Of a DNA stretch of 64,000 bases, positions 26,667 through 36,141 are shown piece after piece. Within the stretch, counting starts at the first letter, position 1; each line of letters opens with the position of its first letter. This stretch comes from Micavibrio sp. UBA7689. GTDB taxonomy: Bacteria > Pseudomonadota > Alphaproteobacteria > Micavibrionales > Micavibrionaceae. Where the stretch lies: assembly GCA_002482805.1 (NCBI GenBank), contig DLGR01000017.1, positions 27,098 to 91,097 of the forward strand. Direction: 5' to 3'. The position numbers and the translations under genes are program-made. The notes under the pieces are model-generated. The model had not been told where the DNA came from and ran no database searches. It saw nothing but the letters and a program-made list of their open reading frames with translations.

Positions 26667-28322
26667 TTATGGAGTCGTCGTTGTAGCGGTACTCGAAGTG
26701 GTCGTGGATGCGCCACTGCCCGTGTTTTCTCCACTACTCGATTGTGTATCAACAACGTTAACGGAAGATAAAGATTTGTCGAACAGGAGCAGAACCTTTT
26801 GATCTCCATTGCGGAATTCAACTGCGCTCGGGCGCATTACAATTTCCCATAACACACCACCGATCACCGATTGCTCGCCATCGAACACGACACGGCTTCC
26901 GCCCGGTCCCGCAACGATCGCGCGCTTGGCCGAGTACGACGTGATGACATAGCCTTCGAGAACACCGCTCAAATCTTTTTTAGGCAGGACGCGTTCTGTG
27001 CTCGTGGCGGGAGCCTTTGTGCCATCGAGAGCCTTTTTCATGGCATCGCTGGGGGTTTCATCCAAATCTTCGCCGATATCATCCAGTGAAAGCGGTTTGA
27101 TGTTTTGCAGGAAATCTTCTTCGTCGGTGCCGCCCAGAACGATGGCTTTGGAATCTTTGTTGATGGCGCGTGCCGCCGCACCACGCACAGGCATAATAAG
27201 AATACCGCGCGCGCCCGTGTGGGAAACCTGAATATCATCTACGATTGTGCCTTCACGGACAGGCTCCCATGTCAATGTAAGCGGGCAAGCCTCCAGGGCG
27301 TCCAGCACCGTTCCCGATTTACAGCCCGAAGATTCCGCCCGCACACCGTTTTCGGAATTGGTCATGCGGATACCATTCAGGGTCAGCGGTACGCCGCCTA
27401 TATTGACGAGCGATACGGTGATGGAAGAGCTTTGCGAGACACCAGAACCGAAATCCACTTCTTCCATGGAGGAAACAAGCAAACCTTTCCCGGGAACGGC
27501 TTCGGGGAAGGCTTCGGCAGCTTCGGATTCATCCGGATCATACGTTCCTTCCAGATCAACGGAGGCCACACCCGTAGGACCGGAGTGACGAACAATTACG
27601 GTGCCGCTGGAGGGACCTTTCGATGCAGGCGACCAACGCACGGATGCAACGCACGCCGCGCCGGTTGCCAATTCACCGCAATTTTCATCCACGGAGAATC
27701 CGGATTGATTGCCCGCTTGAATTTCTATTTTATCGATAGTGATGGGTTTTGAGGTCTTATTGCGCAGGATCAGCGCTTTGACTTGCTCTTGGCTTTCATC
27801 GAGCGTACCGAAATCTATTTCCTGAGGAATGGTTTCGATATCACTGGCGAGATCGGATGTTTCATCACCCGATGTGTCGACGCTGCCTTCTATCGTAGCT
27901 GTCAAAAGTTTTGCACGTCCTTCGTGGCGCATCAGCATTTCAATACGGTACGCGCCTTGTTGCAAGCCCTTAACCGTCAAGGAGATCGGGCAGACTTCGC
28001 CGGGTTCGATCGCGGCTTTTGAACATTGGTTCTCACCGATCGTGGCCTGAATGTTGGAAGACGGATAAAGATTGATCGCACCGGTTTTCAAAGGTTGGCC
28101 TGCATCGTTGCGGAAAAGCACAACGACCTGCGCGGTGGAGCCCAAACGCACACCGCCTGCGGCAACTTTGGGTGCGACAGGCACAAGCGTTCCGCCACCA
28201 CCCGCAGCCGCGCCGCGCGCACCGGGATCATCGAATGCGGATTGTGCGTAAGCTGCAGGCGACAAAATTACCGCCGAAAGCATCAGCAAAAAGGCATATC
28301 TGAGGTTTAAAAGTTTGGACAT
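26667..28322 (-). CDS. Secreted protein with three ASH-like beta domains and a PilP/GspC-like C-terminus
   Basis: A 551-residue exported protein with a signal peptide cut near residue 26 (AYA-Q). Three successive beta-sandwich repeats of about 90-100 residues (about 50-145, 165-260 and 280-380) have the choice-of-anchor/ASH pattern, such as IDFGTLDESQ and VDFGSGVSQ. Each holds one pair of Cys. After a linker, residues 450-520 (SGVLEGYVITSYSAKRAIV ... ) resemble the small beta-barrel of PilP or GspC, which docks on the secretin. It lies between the secretin and the ATPase, as PilP does. The fusion of ASH repeats to such a domain is unfamiliar to me. Confidence 0.6.
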   Translation of the reverse strand: MSKLLNLRYAFLLMLSAVILSPAAYAQSAFDDPGARGAAAGGGGTLVPVAPKVAAGGVRLGSTAQVVVLFRNDAGQPLKTGAINLYPSSNIQATIGENQCSKAAIEPGEVCPISLTVKGLQQGAYRIEMLMRHEGRAKLLTATIEGSVDTSGDETSDLASDIETIPQEIDFGTLDESQEQVKALILRNKTSKPITIDKIEIQAGNQSGFSVDENCGELATGAACVASVRWSPASKGPSSGTVIVRHSGPTGVASVDLEGTYDPDESEAAEAFPEAVPGKGLLVSSMEEVDFGSGVSQSSSITVSLVNIGGVPLTLNGIRMTNSENGVRAESSGCKSGTVLDALEACPLTLTWEPVREGTIVDDIQVSHTGARGILIMPVRGAAARAINKDSKAIVLGGTDEEDFLQNIKPLSLDDIGEDLDETPSDAMKKALDGTKAPATSTERVLPKKDLSGVLEGYVITSYSAKRAIVAGPGGSRVVFDGEQSVIGGVLWEIVMRPSAVEFRNGDQKVLLLFDKSLSSVNVVDTQSSSGENTGSGASTTTSSTATTTTP

Positions 28323-28477
28323 GCGATTATAAAATTTACTGGTAACCCGTGGACATGGACGTGAGCGGAAAAAATCCGGTGAATCAGAATATTTTTAATA
28401 GTTTAGCATGAAAATGGATGAGACCAAGGATATCCTCGGTTATTCACAGGATTATACAAAAGTTACCATCAAGGATA

Positions 28478-30559
28478 TCAGCGGGTTGGCGTGTAGTAGT
28501 CATAGGTTTCGTAGGCCGATTGCGGACCTGGGGGCGTTGCGGCGGCAGGTGCCGGAGCCGGAGCGGCATTGGGATTGTACAGGGGAATCGCCGACGAAGG
28601 CGCATAGGTCGAACGGGACACAAATCCCTCGCCGCGGCGGAAACGGGCGTCATCCGACATCGGCACAGGCGGCGACGTTTGTGTCAGTACTGGCGCGGGG
28701 GCCGGAGCGGCCACAGGCGCGGGCATAGGCTGGATAGGAGCCGAAGCGCTTGATTCCCAAGATGGCGTAACCGGCGCGGGTGTTACGGGCGGCAGATCCA
28801 AGGGCGTAATCTCGACAGACGGATTTGGCTTGGCGGCGGCAGCCGGCGCGACAGGTGTTGCCATTGGAGTAATGGGCATTGGCTCGACCTTGGATACAGG
28901 CGCGGGAGAAACAGGCACAGCCGGTGTGCCCAAGGGTTCGGGCGCATTCGGATCGGTCGACACTTTCCCCGCAGGCAAAGGCGTTATCAATTTCGTAGCA
29001 GGTGCATCGTAGGGCATGTCGGGATTCGGCACGTTCTTATGTTCTGCAGGTTCGCCCAGTTCTTTGGGTGACGTTATTTCCACGCCTGTACCCGGCAGTT
29101 TGTGATGTTTCTTGACGGCGTAATCCATGTAACGCGGATCGTTGGATGCCGTGTACACGATAACGCGCGGGCGAAGCAACATGACGAGTTCGAGATTTTC
29201 CGTTCCTGCCGTGCGGGAATCCGGAATGATCGGCTTCATCAAGCCAAGGCCGCGCGTGTCGAAATTGTCGTTCTCGCGCACAAGACCTGCGATCAAGACA
29301 GAATCACCTGGACGAACACGGATTTGCGTGGAGAGCTGGCGCTCGGAGGTTTGCGGCAACTGGATGATGGTTTCGCCGCCGTCATCACCCGTATCAGAGA
29401 AGGTGAAGTCGTCGATCTGTTTAACGTCTGTCAGCTCGATTTCAAAGTTCGCGTAAACCGTGGACTTGTCCCACGTGCTTCCGATGGTCAGGGTGAACCC
29501 TGTATCAACCGAATCCGTGTTGACGGAAGTGGTCGATTGCCCCTCATCCAACGTCGTGGAAATTTCAGAGACGTAGTTTTGCGTATCGGCAACGCGGAGC
29601 TCAGCCTCTGCACCCGACAGAACCGTGATCTGCGGTTGCGAAATGGTTTTGACCGCACCGAATTGCGACAGGAACCGGACTATATCACCCGATGTTCCAT
29701 CGAAGTCCTGCGTGGTAGGAAGGCCGATGCTGATCGGATCGGTAAAGTCAGCCCCTACGCCGCCATTGATGGTAATGCCGGTGTTGAATTTACCCAAGGA
29801 ACCAAGTTTGCTCCAGTCAACGCCCGTGGAGTTGCCCGCATTCAAGGACACTTCCCAGATATAGGTTTCAAACACGATCATCGCCGTGTTTGCGCGCAGA
29901 CGTTGGAAATAGCGCGCGGCGATATCGGACGTTCTTTGCGTCGCCATATATACAAGTGTGCGCGTCGTAGGATCGACAATCGGTGCCGTACCGCCATCAC
30001 CCAAGATTGCGGTCAAGCCGGAGGCGACATCGTCCAAGAACGCCGTGTCATCACCCGAACCGATCGGCGGTAAGGTGACGGTGAAGGTTTGTGTATCTTT
30101 AATAGTGATGCTGCCGTCTTCGTAAGAGCAGTACAGGTTTGCGAGAGAGCAGACCTGATGCACTACCTTGCCCAGATCACCGCGCAGATTCGCAACCGTC
30201 ACGCGACGGGTCAAACCTTCCTGCGTTTCAAAGGCCAGAGAAATGTCGTAGTCGGCGAGAATAAGCTGCAACGCGCCTGCGAGCGTTTCGCCGCGCAGCT
30301 CGAAAGGCCCAACCATCTCGGTGGGGAAATCATCGTCTTCGGCAACTTCGGGAACCAAAACATCTTCGCCGAGCGGAAGATACATAACAGCATCGGGACG
30401 TTCGTTTACACCGGCCTTGCGAGAATCGGCAACGGTGGGTGCGGGAATATCGACATTGCGCGCTTCGGGAACACCGACCATAGCGCACGCGGACGTCAAA
30501 AGCATCGCGGAAACGGCCGCGACGTTCATCATGAGTCCAAAAGTTCCGTAACGCTTCAT
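28478..30559 (-). CDS. Outer membrane secretin, PilN-type lipoprotein
   Basis: A 693-residue secretin that should form the outer membrane gate. A lipobox-like SAC puts the lipidated Cys at residue 25. An N-domain (about 80-160, ETLAGALQLILADYDISLAFE) precedes the secretin core at about 225-472, which ends with the signature VRPGDSVLIAGLVREND and the LLRPRVIVY strand. Residues 473-693 form a Pro/Ala-rich tail, unusually long for the family, with many PAP and TP repeats. Lipid anchoring replaces a need for a separate pilotin. Close to the type IVb pilus (R64 PilN, BfpB, TcpC) group. Confidence 0.87.
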   Translation of the reverse strand: MKRYGTFGLMMNVAAVSAMLLTSACAMVGVPEARNVDIPAPTVADSRKAGVNERPDAVMYLPLGEDVLVPEVAEDDDFPTEMVGPFELRGETLAGALQLILADYDISLAFETQEGLTRRVTVANLRGDLGKVVHQVCSLANLYCSYEDGSITIKDTQTFTVTLPPIGSGDDTAFLDDVASGLTAILGDGGTAPIVDPTTRTLVYMATQRTSDIAARYFQRLRANTAMIVFETYIWEVSLNAGNSTGVDWSKLGSLGKFNTGITINGGVGADFTDPISIGLPTTQDFDGTSGDIVRFLSQFGAVKTISQPQITVLSGAEAELRVADTQNYVSEISTTLDEGQSTTSVNTDSVDTGFTLTIGSTWDKSTVYANFEIELTDVKQIDDFTFSDTGDDGGETIIQLPQTSERQLSTQIRVRPGDSVLIAGLVRENDNFDTRGLGLMKPIIPDSRTAGTENLELVMLLRPRVIVYTASNDPRYMDYAVKKHHKLPGTGVEITSPKELGEPAEHKNVPNPDMPYDAPATKLITPLPAGKVSTDPNAPEPLGTPAVPVSPAPVSKVEPMPITPMATPVAPAAAAKPNPSVEITPLDLPPVTPAPVTPSWESSASAPIQPMPAPVAAPAPAPVLTQTSPPVPMSDDARFRRGEGFVSRSTYAPSSAIPLYNPNAAPAPAPAAATPPGPQSAYETYDYYTPTR

Positions 30560-30566
30560 TTAGTCT

Positions 30567-30965
30567 TCAGCCTTTTCGTTTGTAGGCTTCGATGGTTCTT
30601 GTAACAGTTTTGACAAGCCGGTCTTTTTGAACAGGCTTGATCATGACGGCGCTAACACCCCAAGTGCCTGCCTTCTCCAGCAAGTCCGGATTATTGTCGC
30701 CAGTGACCAGAATAACGGGGGTATCCATGTCTAGACCACGAATACTCCTGATAAATTCGAAACCATCCACAGGTTCCATGCGCACATCGACGATGGCCAG
30801 AGAGATGGGTTCACGCTTGATGAATTGCTGCTTCATGAAATCGAGGGCCTGATCGCCTTGCGATGCCTCGATCACATCGGCTCCGGTTTCCGCCAGATAG
30901 CGCACAATCTGCATCCTGACGAAATCATTGTCTTCTACTACAAGTATTTTACTTTTTTCAGACAT
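30567..30965 (-). CDS. Single-domain response regulator (CheY-like)
   Basis: A 132-residue stand-alone receiver with acidic pocket EDND (11-14), phospho-acceptor D60 in IVDVRMEPVDG and the conserved Lys in MIKPVQKD. There is no output domain. It is the first gene of the pilus locus, 7 bases ahead of the secretin, so it is very probably co-transcribed. It may receive phosphate from a hybrid kinase and act on the pilus machine or a motility circuit by protein contact. Confidence 0.9.
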   Translation of the reverse strand: MSEKSKILVVEDNDFVRMQIVRYLAETGADVIEASQGDQALDFMKQQFIKREPISLAIVDVRMEPVDGFEFIRSIRGLDMDTPVILVTGDNNPDLLEKAGTWGVSAVMIKPVQKDRLVKTVTRTIEAYKRKG

Positions 30966-31127
30966 TGTGCAGGCGGGAACCTTTACGGGAGAAGGACAGG
31001 AGATCGGATTAAGGAATCACAATTAAAAACCGTAAAGGATGGGTTTTAAATTAGCAATCCTTCCTTGCGGCCTTTCCACGGAAAGGATTATGATAAGAAA
31101 AACATAGGCCCAGCGCGATTCCCCACC

Positions 31128-31652
31128 ATGTTCGATATCCTTGCCATTCTCAGTCTACTCAGCGCGATAGGTCTTTTAATCGCGCTCTCAGCAATCGATC
31201 TTAAGCATTGGATATTGCCTGACAAACTCAATCTGGCATTGGGCATTGCGGGATTGGTGTTTCATTTTTCCACAGGCTACGCCTATGTCGATATCAGGGA
31301 CATGCTCTTGGGCGCGGCCGTCGGCGCAGGCATGCTCTACGTCATCCGCTTCTTCGCGAACCGGCATTATGAAACCGATGCGCTCGGCCTTGGCGATGTC
31401 AAACTGCTCGGCGCGGCGGGGCTATGGCTTGGAATGGAAGGTGTTCTGATGGCGGTGACCGCAGGTGCTGCAGCGGGGCTTGTGCACGGGCTGGGCGTTG
31501 CCGCGCACACAGCATGGAAAAACAAAACCAAATTCACCATACGCCAGCTCGCCATTCCCGCAGGCCCGGGTTTTTGCATCGGCATTGCCGTGGTAGGTTA
31601 CATGATGTTCTCCTCTTTCGTATCGGCTTATCTCTATGACCTCTTCTCTTAA
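31128..31652 (+). CDS. Prepilin peptidase, A24 family, catalytic domain only
   Basis: Inner membrane aspartyl protease that removes the prepilin leader. The 174 residues hold the two catalytic Asp residues, D24 in AIDLKHWILPDKLN and D90 in the GLGD motif, with about five or six membrane helices. The N-terminal methyltransferase domain of classical PilD is absent, as in CpaA/TadV-type peptidases. I chose the ATG at 31128 because the open frame before it has no membrane character. It is divergent from the pilus operon and probably serves it. It overlaps the downstream CoA transferase gene by 17 bases. Confidence 0.9.
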   Translation: MFDILAILSLLSAIGLLIALSAIDLKHWILPDKLNLALGIAGLVFHFSTGYAYVDIRDMLLGAAVGAGMLYVIRFFANRHYETDALGLGDVKLLGAAGLWLGMEGVLMAVTAGAAAGLVHGLGVAAHTAWKNKTKFTIRQLAIPAGPGFCIGIAVVGYMMFSSFVSAYLYDLFS

Positions 31653-32850
31653 CGGCATCCGCGTCCTCGATCTGTCCCGCATTCTGGCGGGGCCTGTCTG
31701 CACCCAAATTCTGGGTGACCTAGGCGCGGACATCATCAAGATCGAACGGCCCGATGCGGGTGACGACACACGGACATGGGGGCCGCCATTTTTAAAAGAT
31801 AAAAACGGAAACGACACGCACGAAAGCGCGTATTATCTTTCCTGCAACCGCAACAAAAAATCCGTCACCATCGACATCACGAAACCCGAAGGGCAGAAAC
31901 TTGTTCATGCCCTCGCGGCGCAAAGCGATGTGTTGATCCACAATTTCAAAGTCGGCGGTCTGGACAAATACGGCCTTGGTTTTGAAGCCATGCACGCCGC
32001 CCACCCACACCTTATATATACCGCGATTTCGGGGTTCGGGCAGAACGGGCCGCTATCGTCCGAACCCGGGTATGATCTGATGGCCCAAGCCATGGGCGGA
32101 TTGATGGGTCATACGGGCGAAGCAGGCGGCGAGCCGATGAAAGCGGGCGTCGCCTTAGTCGATGTCATGTCCGGTCTTTACGCCGCGATCGGAATTCTTG
32201 CCGCCATCAATGCACGGACACAAACCGGCAAAGGACAAATGGTCGATCTTGCGCTGCTCGATGTCACCCTCGCCTCCATGACAAACCTCGCACAATTTTA
32301 TCTGACGTCGGGCGTCGCTCCGAAAAGATACGGAAACGCGCATTCGACCATCGTTCCCTATCAGGCATTCAAAACCAAAGACGGTTATATGGCGGTGGCT
32401 GTGGGCAACGATTCCCAGTTTCAAAAATTCGCGGCACATCTGGGCAAGGCGGAATGGGCTGCGGATGCGCGCTTTGCCAAAAACGAAAACCGCGTGCGCA
32501 ACCGCGAAGCGCTCATCCCCATGATCGCCGATCTGCTGAAAACAAAAACCACATCCGTATGGGTGGATGGTTTGCGCGACATCGACGTACCCGCAGGCGC
32601 GGTGAATTCTATCGATCAGGTTTTCGCCATGGAACAAGTGCAGGCGCGGGGCATGGAAATCAAAATGGCTCATCCGCACTCTTCCGCGCCCGTCAAACTG
32701 GTCGGCAGTCCGCTCAAAATGTCGGATACGCCCGTTTCCTACCGCCTGCCCCCGCCCGTGATGGGCGCACACACGGATGACGTGCTCGGCGGACTGCTGG
32801 GCCTTTCGGCATCGCAAATCGCTGATTTAAAAGCCGGAAAAGTCATTTAA
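31636..32850 (+). CDS. Class III CoA transferase (CaiB/BaiF family)
   Basis: A 404-residue enzyme that moves CoA between carboxylic acids through an Asp-acyl anhydride. It shows the start LNGIRVLDLSRILAGP, GDLGADIIKIE, the NKKS-T region with LSCNRNKKSVTID, and the catalytic Asp in GVALVDVMSGLYA. The substrate pair cannot be read from sequence; it could be formyl, succinyl or alpha-methylacyl CoA. It overlaps the prepilin peptidase gene, so the two are likely co-transcribed by chance of packing. Confidence 0.88.
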   Translation: MTSSLNGIRVLDLSRILAGPVCTQILGDLGADIIKIERPDAGDDTRTWGPPFLKDKNGNDTHESAYYLSCNRNKKSVTIDITKPEGQKLVHALAAQSDVLIHNFKVGGLDKYGLGFEAMHAAHPHLIYTAISGFGQNGPLSSEPGYDLMAQAMGGLMGHTGEAGGEPMKAGVALVDVMSGLYAAIGILAAINARTQTGKGQMVDLALLDVTLASMTNLAQFYLTSGVAPKRYGNAHSTIVPYQAFKTKDGYMAVAVGNDSQFQKFAAHLGKAEWAADARFAKNENRVRNREALIPMIADLLKTKTTSVWVDGLRDIDVPAGAVNSIDQVFAMEQVQARGMEIKMAHPHSSAPVKLVGSPLKMSDTPVSYRLPPPVMGAHTDDVLGGLLGLSASQIADLKAGKVI

Positions 32851-32912
32851 GTGTATAAATGGTGCGGAATTTCTTGCCATAGCCGCCTCCGCTCTGTAAT
32901 CATCCCGACCTG

Positions 32913-33890
32913 ATGAAACACTCAGATGCCAGCCGCAAATCATTCCAAAAGGTCAACCGTGACGCCTTCACCCATTCCCATTTGATCGGGATTGAGTCTT
33001 TAAGCGCGCAAGAAATAGAAATCGCGCTAGACCTCGCCGATTATTACGCCGACCGCCTTGATGAGCGCGAATTCAAACCCGATATACTCCGCGGGGCGGT
33101 CATCCTCACTTTGTTCTTCGAAGATTCCACCCGCACGCGCCTTTCCTTTGAAATGGCGGCGAAACGTCTGGGCGCGGATGTAGTGAACATGGACGTGTCC
33201 ACATCTTCCGTGAACAAGGGCGAGAGTCTGACCGACACGATCCATACATTGCATGCCATGCTCCGCCCCGATGCGATCGTTATCCGTCACAGCGAGTATA
33301 ACGCGCCGCAATTTATATCCAAACTCGTCGATTGTCCCGTGATCAACGCCGGTGATTCCTATCACGAACATCCGACCCAGGCATTGCTCGACGCGCTGAC
33401 CATCCGTCGCCATTTCGGTAAGCTCAAGGGCCTGCGCGTTGCGATCTGCGGCGATATCGCGCATTCCCGCGTGGCGACATCGAATATGTATCTGCTCAAC
33501 AAAATGGGCGCGGAAGTGCGCGTCGTCGCGCCGCCGATGTTGAAACCCGAAAAATTTCCTGTGGAAGGTATCAAGGCTTTCGACAATATGAAAGAAGGTC
33601 TTGAAGGTTGCGATGTCGTGATGATGCTCCGCAACCAAAAAGAGCGCATGAAATCCGGATTGATCGAATCCGAAGACGCATTCTTCCGCGATTACGGTCT
33701 GACCTACGAGAAACTGGCCTTCGCCAAATCCACCGCCGTCGTGATGCATCCGGGGCCTATGAACCGCGGCGTAGAAATTGACGGCGATGTCGCGGATGAT
33801 ATGGAACGTTCGCTTATTCTGGAACAGGTGCGCAACGGTGTGCCGACGCGCATGGCGATCATGGATCTACTGCTCAAAGGCAAAGCATAA
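32913..33890 (+). CDS. pyrB: Aspartate carbamoyltransferase catalytic subunit
   Basis: Makes N-carbamoyl-aspartate in pyrimidine synthesis. Motifs: FFEDSTRTRLSFEMAAKRLGA (carbamoyl phosphate site), SSVNKGESLTDTI, HPTQALLDALTI, DIAHSRVA and MHPGPMNRGVEI. The 325 residues are typical of alphaproteobacterial catalytic chains. A pyrC gene often follows in this lineage, but here the next gene is a membrane protein that overlaps pyrB by one base. Confidence 0.96.
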   Translation: MKHSDASRKSFQKVNRDAFTHSHLIGIESLSAQEIEIALDLADYYADRLDEREFKPDILRGAVILTLFFEDSTRTRLSFEMAAKRLGADVVNMDVSTSSVNKGESLTDTIHTLHAMLRPDAIVIRHSEYNAPQFISKLVDCPVINAGDSYHEHPTQALLDALTIRRHFGKLKGLRVAICGDIAHSRVATSNMYLLNKMGAEVRVVAPPMLKPEKFPVEGIKAFDNMKEGLEGCDVVMMLRNQKERMKSGLIESEDAFFRDYGLTYEKLAFAKSTAVVMHPGPMNRGVEIDGDVADDMERSLILEQVRNGVPTRMAIMDLLLKGKA

Positions 33891-34333
33891 TGCCGTTTTA
33901 TATTCCTTATGTCGTAGCGTTCTTTGCTTTATCTGCCTATGCATTGCTGGGCCCGATCGCAAAGAAAGTCGGTACCGATGTTCCGCCTTTCACTTTCATA
34001 GCGGCCTCCAGCCTAATCCTTATGTTGTCTGCAGGCGCTATCGCCTTTGTGTTCGAACGCCAAAAAGTCATTCCCATGTTTCAGGATTTGCAATGGAGCT
34101 GGGTTGCGCTCTTTTCTCTCATCAATCTTATCGCCTATGTCGGCTATCTCTGGGCGATCAACAGAATTCCTGTAGCCCAATACGAAATGTTCGGTGTTGT
34201 CATGCCTGTCGTCGGCGGTCTTTTTGCGGTCGCTCTTTTGAAAGAACCTTTTCATACGCGTTATATAGTCGCACTGGCTCTTATGACAGTAGGACTGTAC
34301 ATAGCGATCGCACCGGATCTTAAGGGCAAATAA
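33890..34333 (+). CDS. Half-size EamA-family membrane protein
   Basis: A 147-residue protein with four or five membrane helices that matches a single EamA repeat. The last helices, [36 protein letters not shown], carry the EamA signature. Full DMT transporters have two repeats, so this one must dimerise, as small multidrug resistance proteins do, or be a truncated form. It shares one base with pyrB and one with plsY, so the gene is intact and translationally coupled. Confidence 0.75.
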   Translation: MPFYIPYVVAFFALSAYALLGPIAKKVGTDVPPFTFIAASSLILMLSAGAIAFVFERQKVIPMFQDLQWSWVALFSLINLIAYVGYLWAINRIPVAQYEMFGVVMPVVGGLFAVALLKEPFHTRYIVALALMTVGLYIAIAPDLKGK

Positions 34334-34995
34334 TGGAATATGCGCTCGCCATCATCGGCGGTTATCTTCTGGGATCCATTCCGTTCGGTCTGGTCCTCAC
34401 CAAACTTGCAGGCTATGGAGATATCCGCGAGATCGGTTCGGGCAATATCGGTGCGACGAATGTTTTGCGCACGGGCAACAAACCGCTCGCACTTGCTACG
34501 CTTATTCTTGATGCAACAAAGGGCGCTGTCGCCGTGTTCCTCGCCATATCCTTGATGCATATCTTTTATACGGATTGTTCGACCATGGTTTTTGACGGTA
34601 ATGCGGATACCAGCAGTTGCCGTTCCCCGTTCGATTTTCAAATGATCCCCATGGCCGCAGGATTTTTCGCGCTGATCGGGCATTTGTTTCCCGTGTGGCT
34701 GAAATTCAAAGGCGGCAAAGGCGTTGCAACCACGCTTGGCACCTTTATAGCGATAAAACCCATCGTCGGCATAGCGGCTTGTGTGATATGGCTTTTGACC
34801 GCGCTTATTACGCGCTACTCTTCGCTTTCCGCGCTTATCGCCCTCGCCACTTCCCCTATCGTCGCGCATGTTTTATACGCCAATCCCAATCTGACCGGAT
34901 TTTGCGGCGTGATAGCAACGATCGTTTTTTACAAGCACCGTCCGAACATCAAACGGCTGATCGCCCGTGAGGAACCGAAGATAGGGAAAAAATGA
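34333..34995 (+). CDS. plsY: Glycerol-3-phosphate acyltransferase PlsY
   Basis: Inner membrane enzyme that moves the acyl group from acyl-phosphate to glycerol-3-phosphate in phospholipid synthesis. The 220 residues carry the three family motifs: GSIPFGLVL with the start of the first loop, [14 protein letters not shown] and [19 protein letters not shown]. There is a moderately long loop with two Cys at about residues 75-96. It overlaps dprA by 4 bases in the plsY-dprA-topA order common in this class. Confidence 0.94.
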   Translation: MEYALAIIGGYLLGSIPFGLVLTKLAGYGDIREIGSGNIGATNVLRTGNKPLALATLILDATKGAVAVFLAISLMHIFYTDCSTMVFDGNADTSSCRSPFDFQMIPMAAGFFALIGHLFPVWLKFKGGKGVATTLGTFIAIKPIVGIAACVIWLLTALITRYSSLSALIALATSPIVAHVLYANPNLTGFCGVIATIVFYKHRPNIKRLIAREEPKIGKK

Positions 34996-36128
34996 GTCTG
35001 TTCGCCGCGCATGCGCCCAAGATAGATTTGGATGAAGCTGAAAAAATCGCGTGGCTGCGTTTGATCCGCACCGAAAATGTCGGGCCTATTACCTTTTATC
35101 AACTCATCGAAAATTTTGGCACCGCGCAAAAGGCCATCGAAGCATTGCCCTCCCTTTCCCGCAACGGCGGGCGTCTGAAAAATCTGAAAGTTTCCGATGC
35201 AGGCGCGGCGATTGCCGAAATGGAAGCGCTGGAAAAACTTGGCGGCACGATGGTGTTTGCGGCGGAGAAAGCCTATCCATTATCTCTTGCCGCCACTGAG
35301 GACGCACCGCCCATTATCTCTGTGCTTGGTAACAAAGGGCTTTTGAACTGCCCGTCCATCGGCATCGTCGGCGCACGCAACGCATCGCTGAATGGTAAAA
35401 AATTTGCGGAGAAAATTTCGCGTGAACTCGGTGAAGGCGGACAAATCGTCGTGAGCGGTCTCGCACGCGGGATCGATGCATCCGCACACACAGGTGCGCT
35501 TTCCTTCGGCACGGTTGCCGCCGTGGCGGGCGGCGTGGATGTTATCTATCCGCCCGAGAATACAAAACTATATGAGCAAATAAAATTCGAAGGCTGCATC
35601 GTCGCGGAAAGCCCGCTCGGCATGGAGCCGATGGCAAAACATTTCCCCAAGCGCAACCGCATCATCTCCGGACTCTCTTCGGGCGTTGTCGTGATCGAAG
35701 CGACTTTAAAATCCGGCTCGCTCATCACCGCGCGTTTGGCGGCGGAGCAAGGGCGCGATGTATACGCAATTCCCGGACATCCGTTTGATCCGCGCGCGGG
35801 CGGACCGAACAAACTCATCCAAGACGGGGCGACGCTCGTGCAAAATGCATCCGACATATTGGAGAATATCCGCACGTTTTCGGCGGTGCGCCCCGTCCTA
35901 TCCGAGCCCGTACAAAGAGAGTGGTCCGGCGAGGATTTGTCCGAAAAAGATGCCGAAACCGTTCGTGATATTATTTTACAGAACATATCATCCACACCCG
36001 TCACAGTTGACGAACTGGTCAGAAGCTGTCATTTGACAATCCCTGCCGTGCAGATGGTTTTGCTGGAATTAGAACTGGCAGGACGAATCCAACGGCTTCC
36101 GGCAAATCGGATTGTGTTGATAAATTAA
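34992..36128 (+). CDS. dprA: DNA-processing protein DprA
   Basis: Loads RecA on incoming single-stranded DNA in natural transformation. Of 378 residues, the N-terminal part is a SAM/HhH-like region ([22 protein letters not shown]), the centre is the Rossmann-like DprA fold with [37 protein letters not shown] and [22 protein letters not shown], and the last 60 residues form the winged-helix DprA_WH. Together with the type IV pilus-like locus it would allow DNA uptake, though comEC and other genes are not in view. Confidence 0.95.
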   Translation: MSLFAAHAPKIDLDEAEKIAWLRLIRTENVGPITFYQLIENFGTAQKAIEALPSLSRNGGRLKNLKVSDAGAAIAEMEALEKLGGTMVFAAEKAYPLSLAATEDAPPIISVLGNKGLLNCPSIGIVGARNASLNGKKFAEKISRELGEGGQIVVSGLARGIDASAHTGALSFGTVAAVAGGVDVIYPPENTKLYEQIKFEGCIVAESPLGMEPMAKHFPKRNRIISGLSSGVVVIEATLKSGSLITARLAAEQGRDVYAIPGHPFDPRAGGPNKLIQDGATLVQNASDILENIRTFSAVRPVLSEPVQREWSGEDLSEKDAETVRDIILQNISSTPVTVDELVRSCHLTIPAVQMVLLELELAGRIQRLPANRIVLIN

Positions 36129-36141
36129 GGACTTAGACTCG

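Noticed and set aside
20384..31652. Tad (Flp) pilus locus
   Set aside because: No TadA/TadB/TadC or small Flp pilin is present; the ATPase has the four-Cys zinc site of the GspE/PilB group and the platform is a single GspF-type protein.
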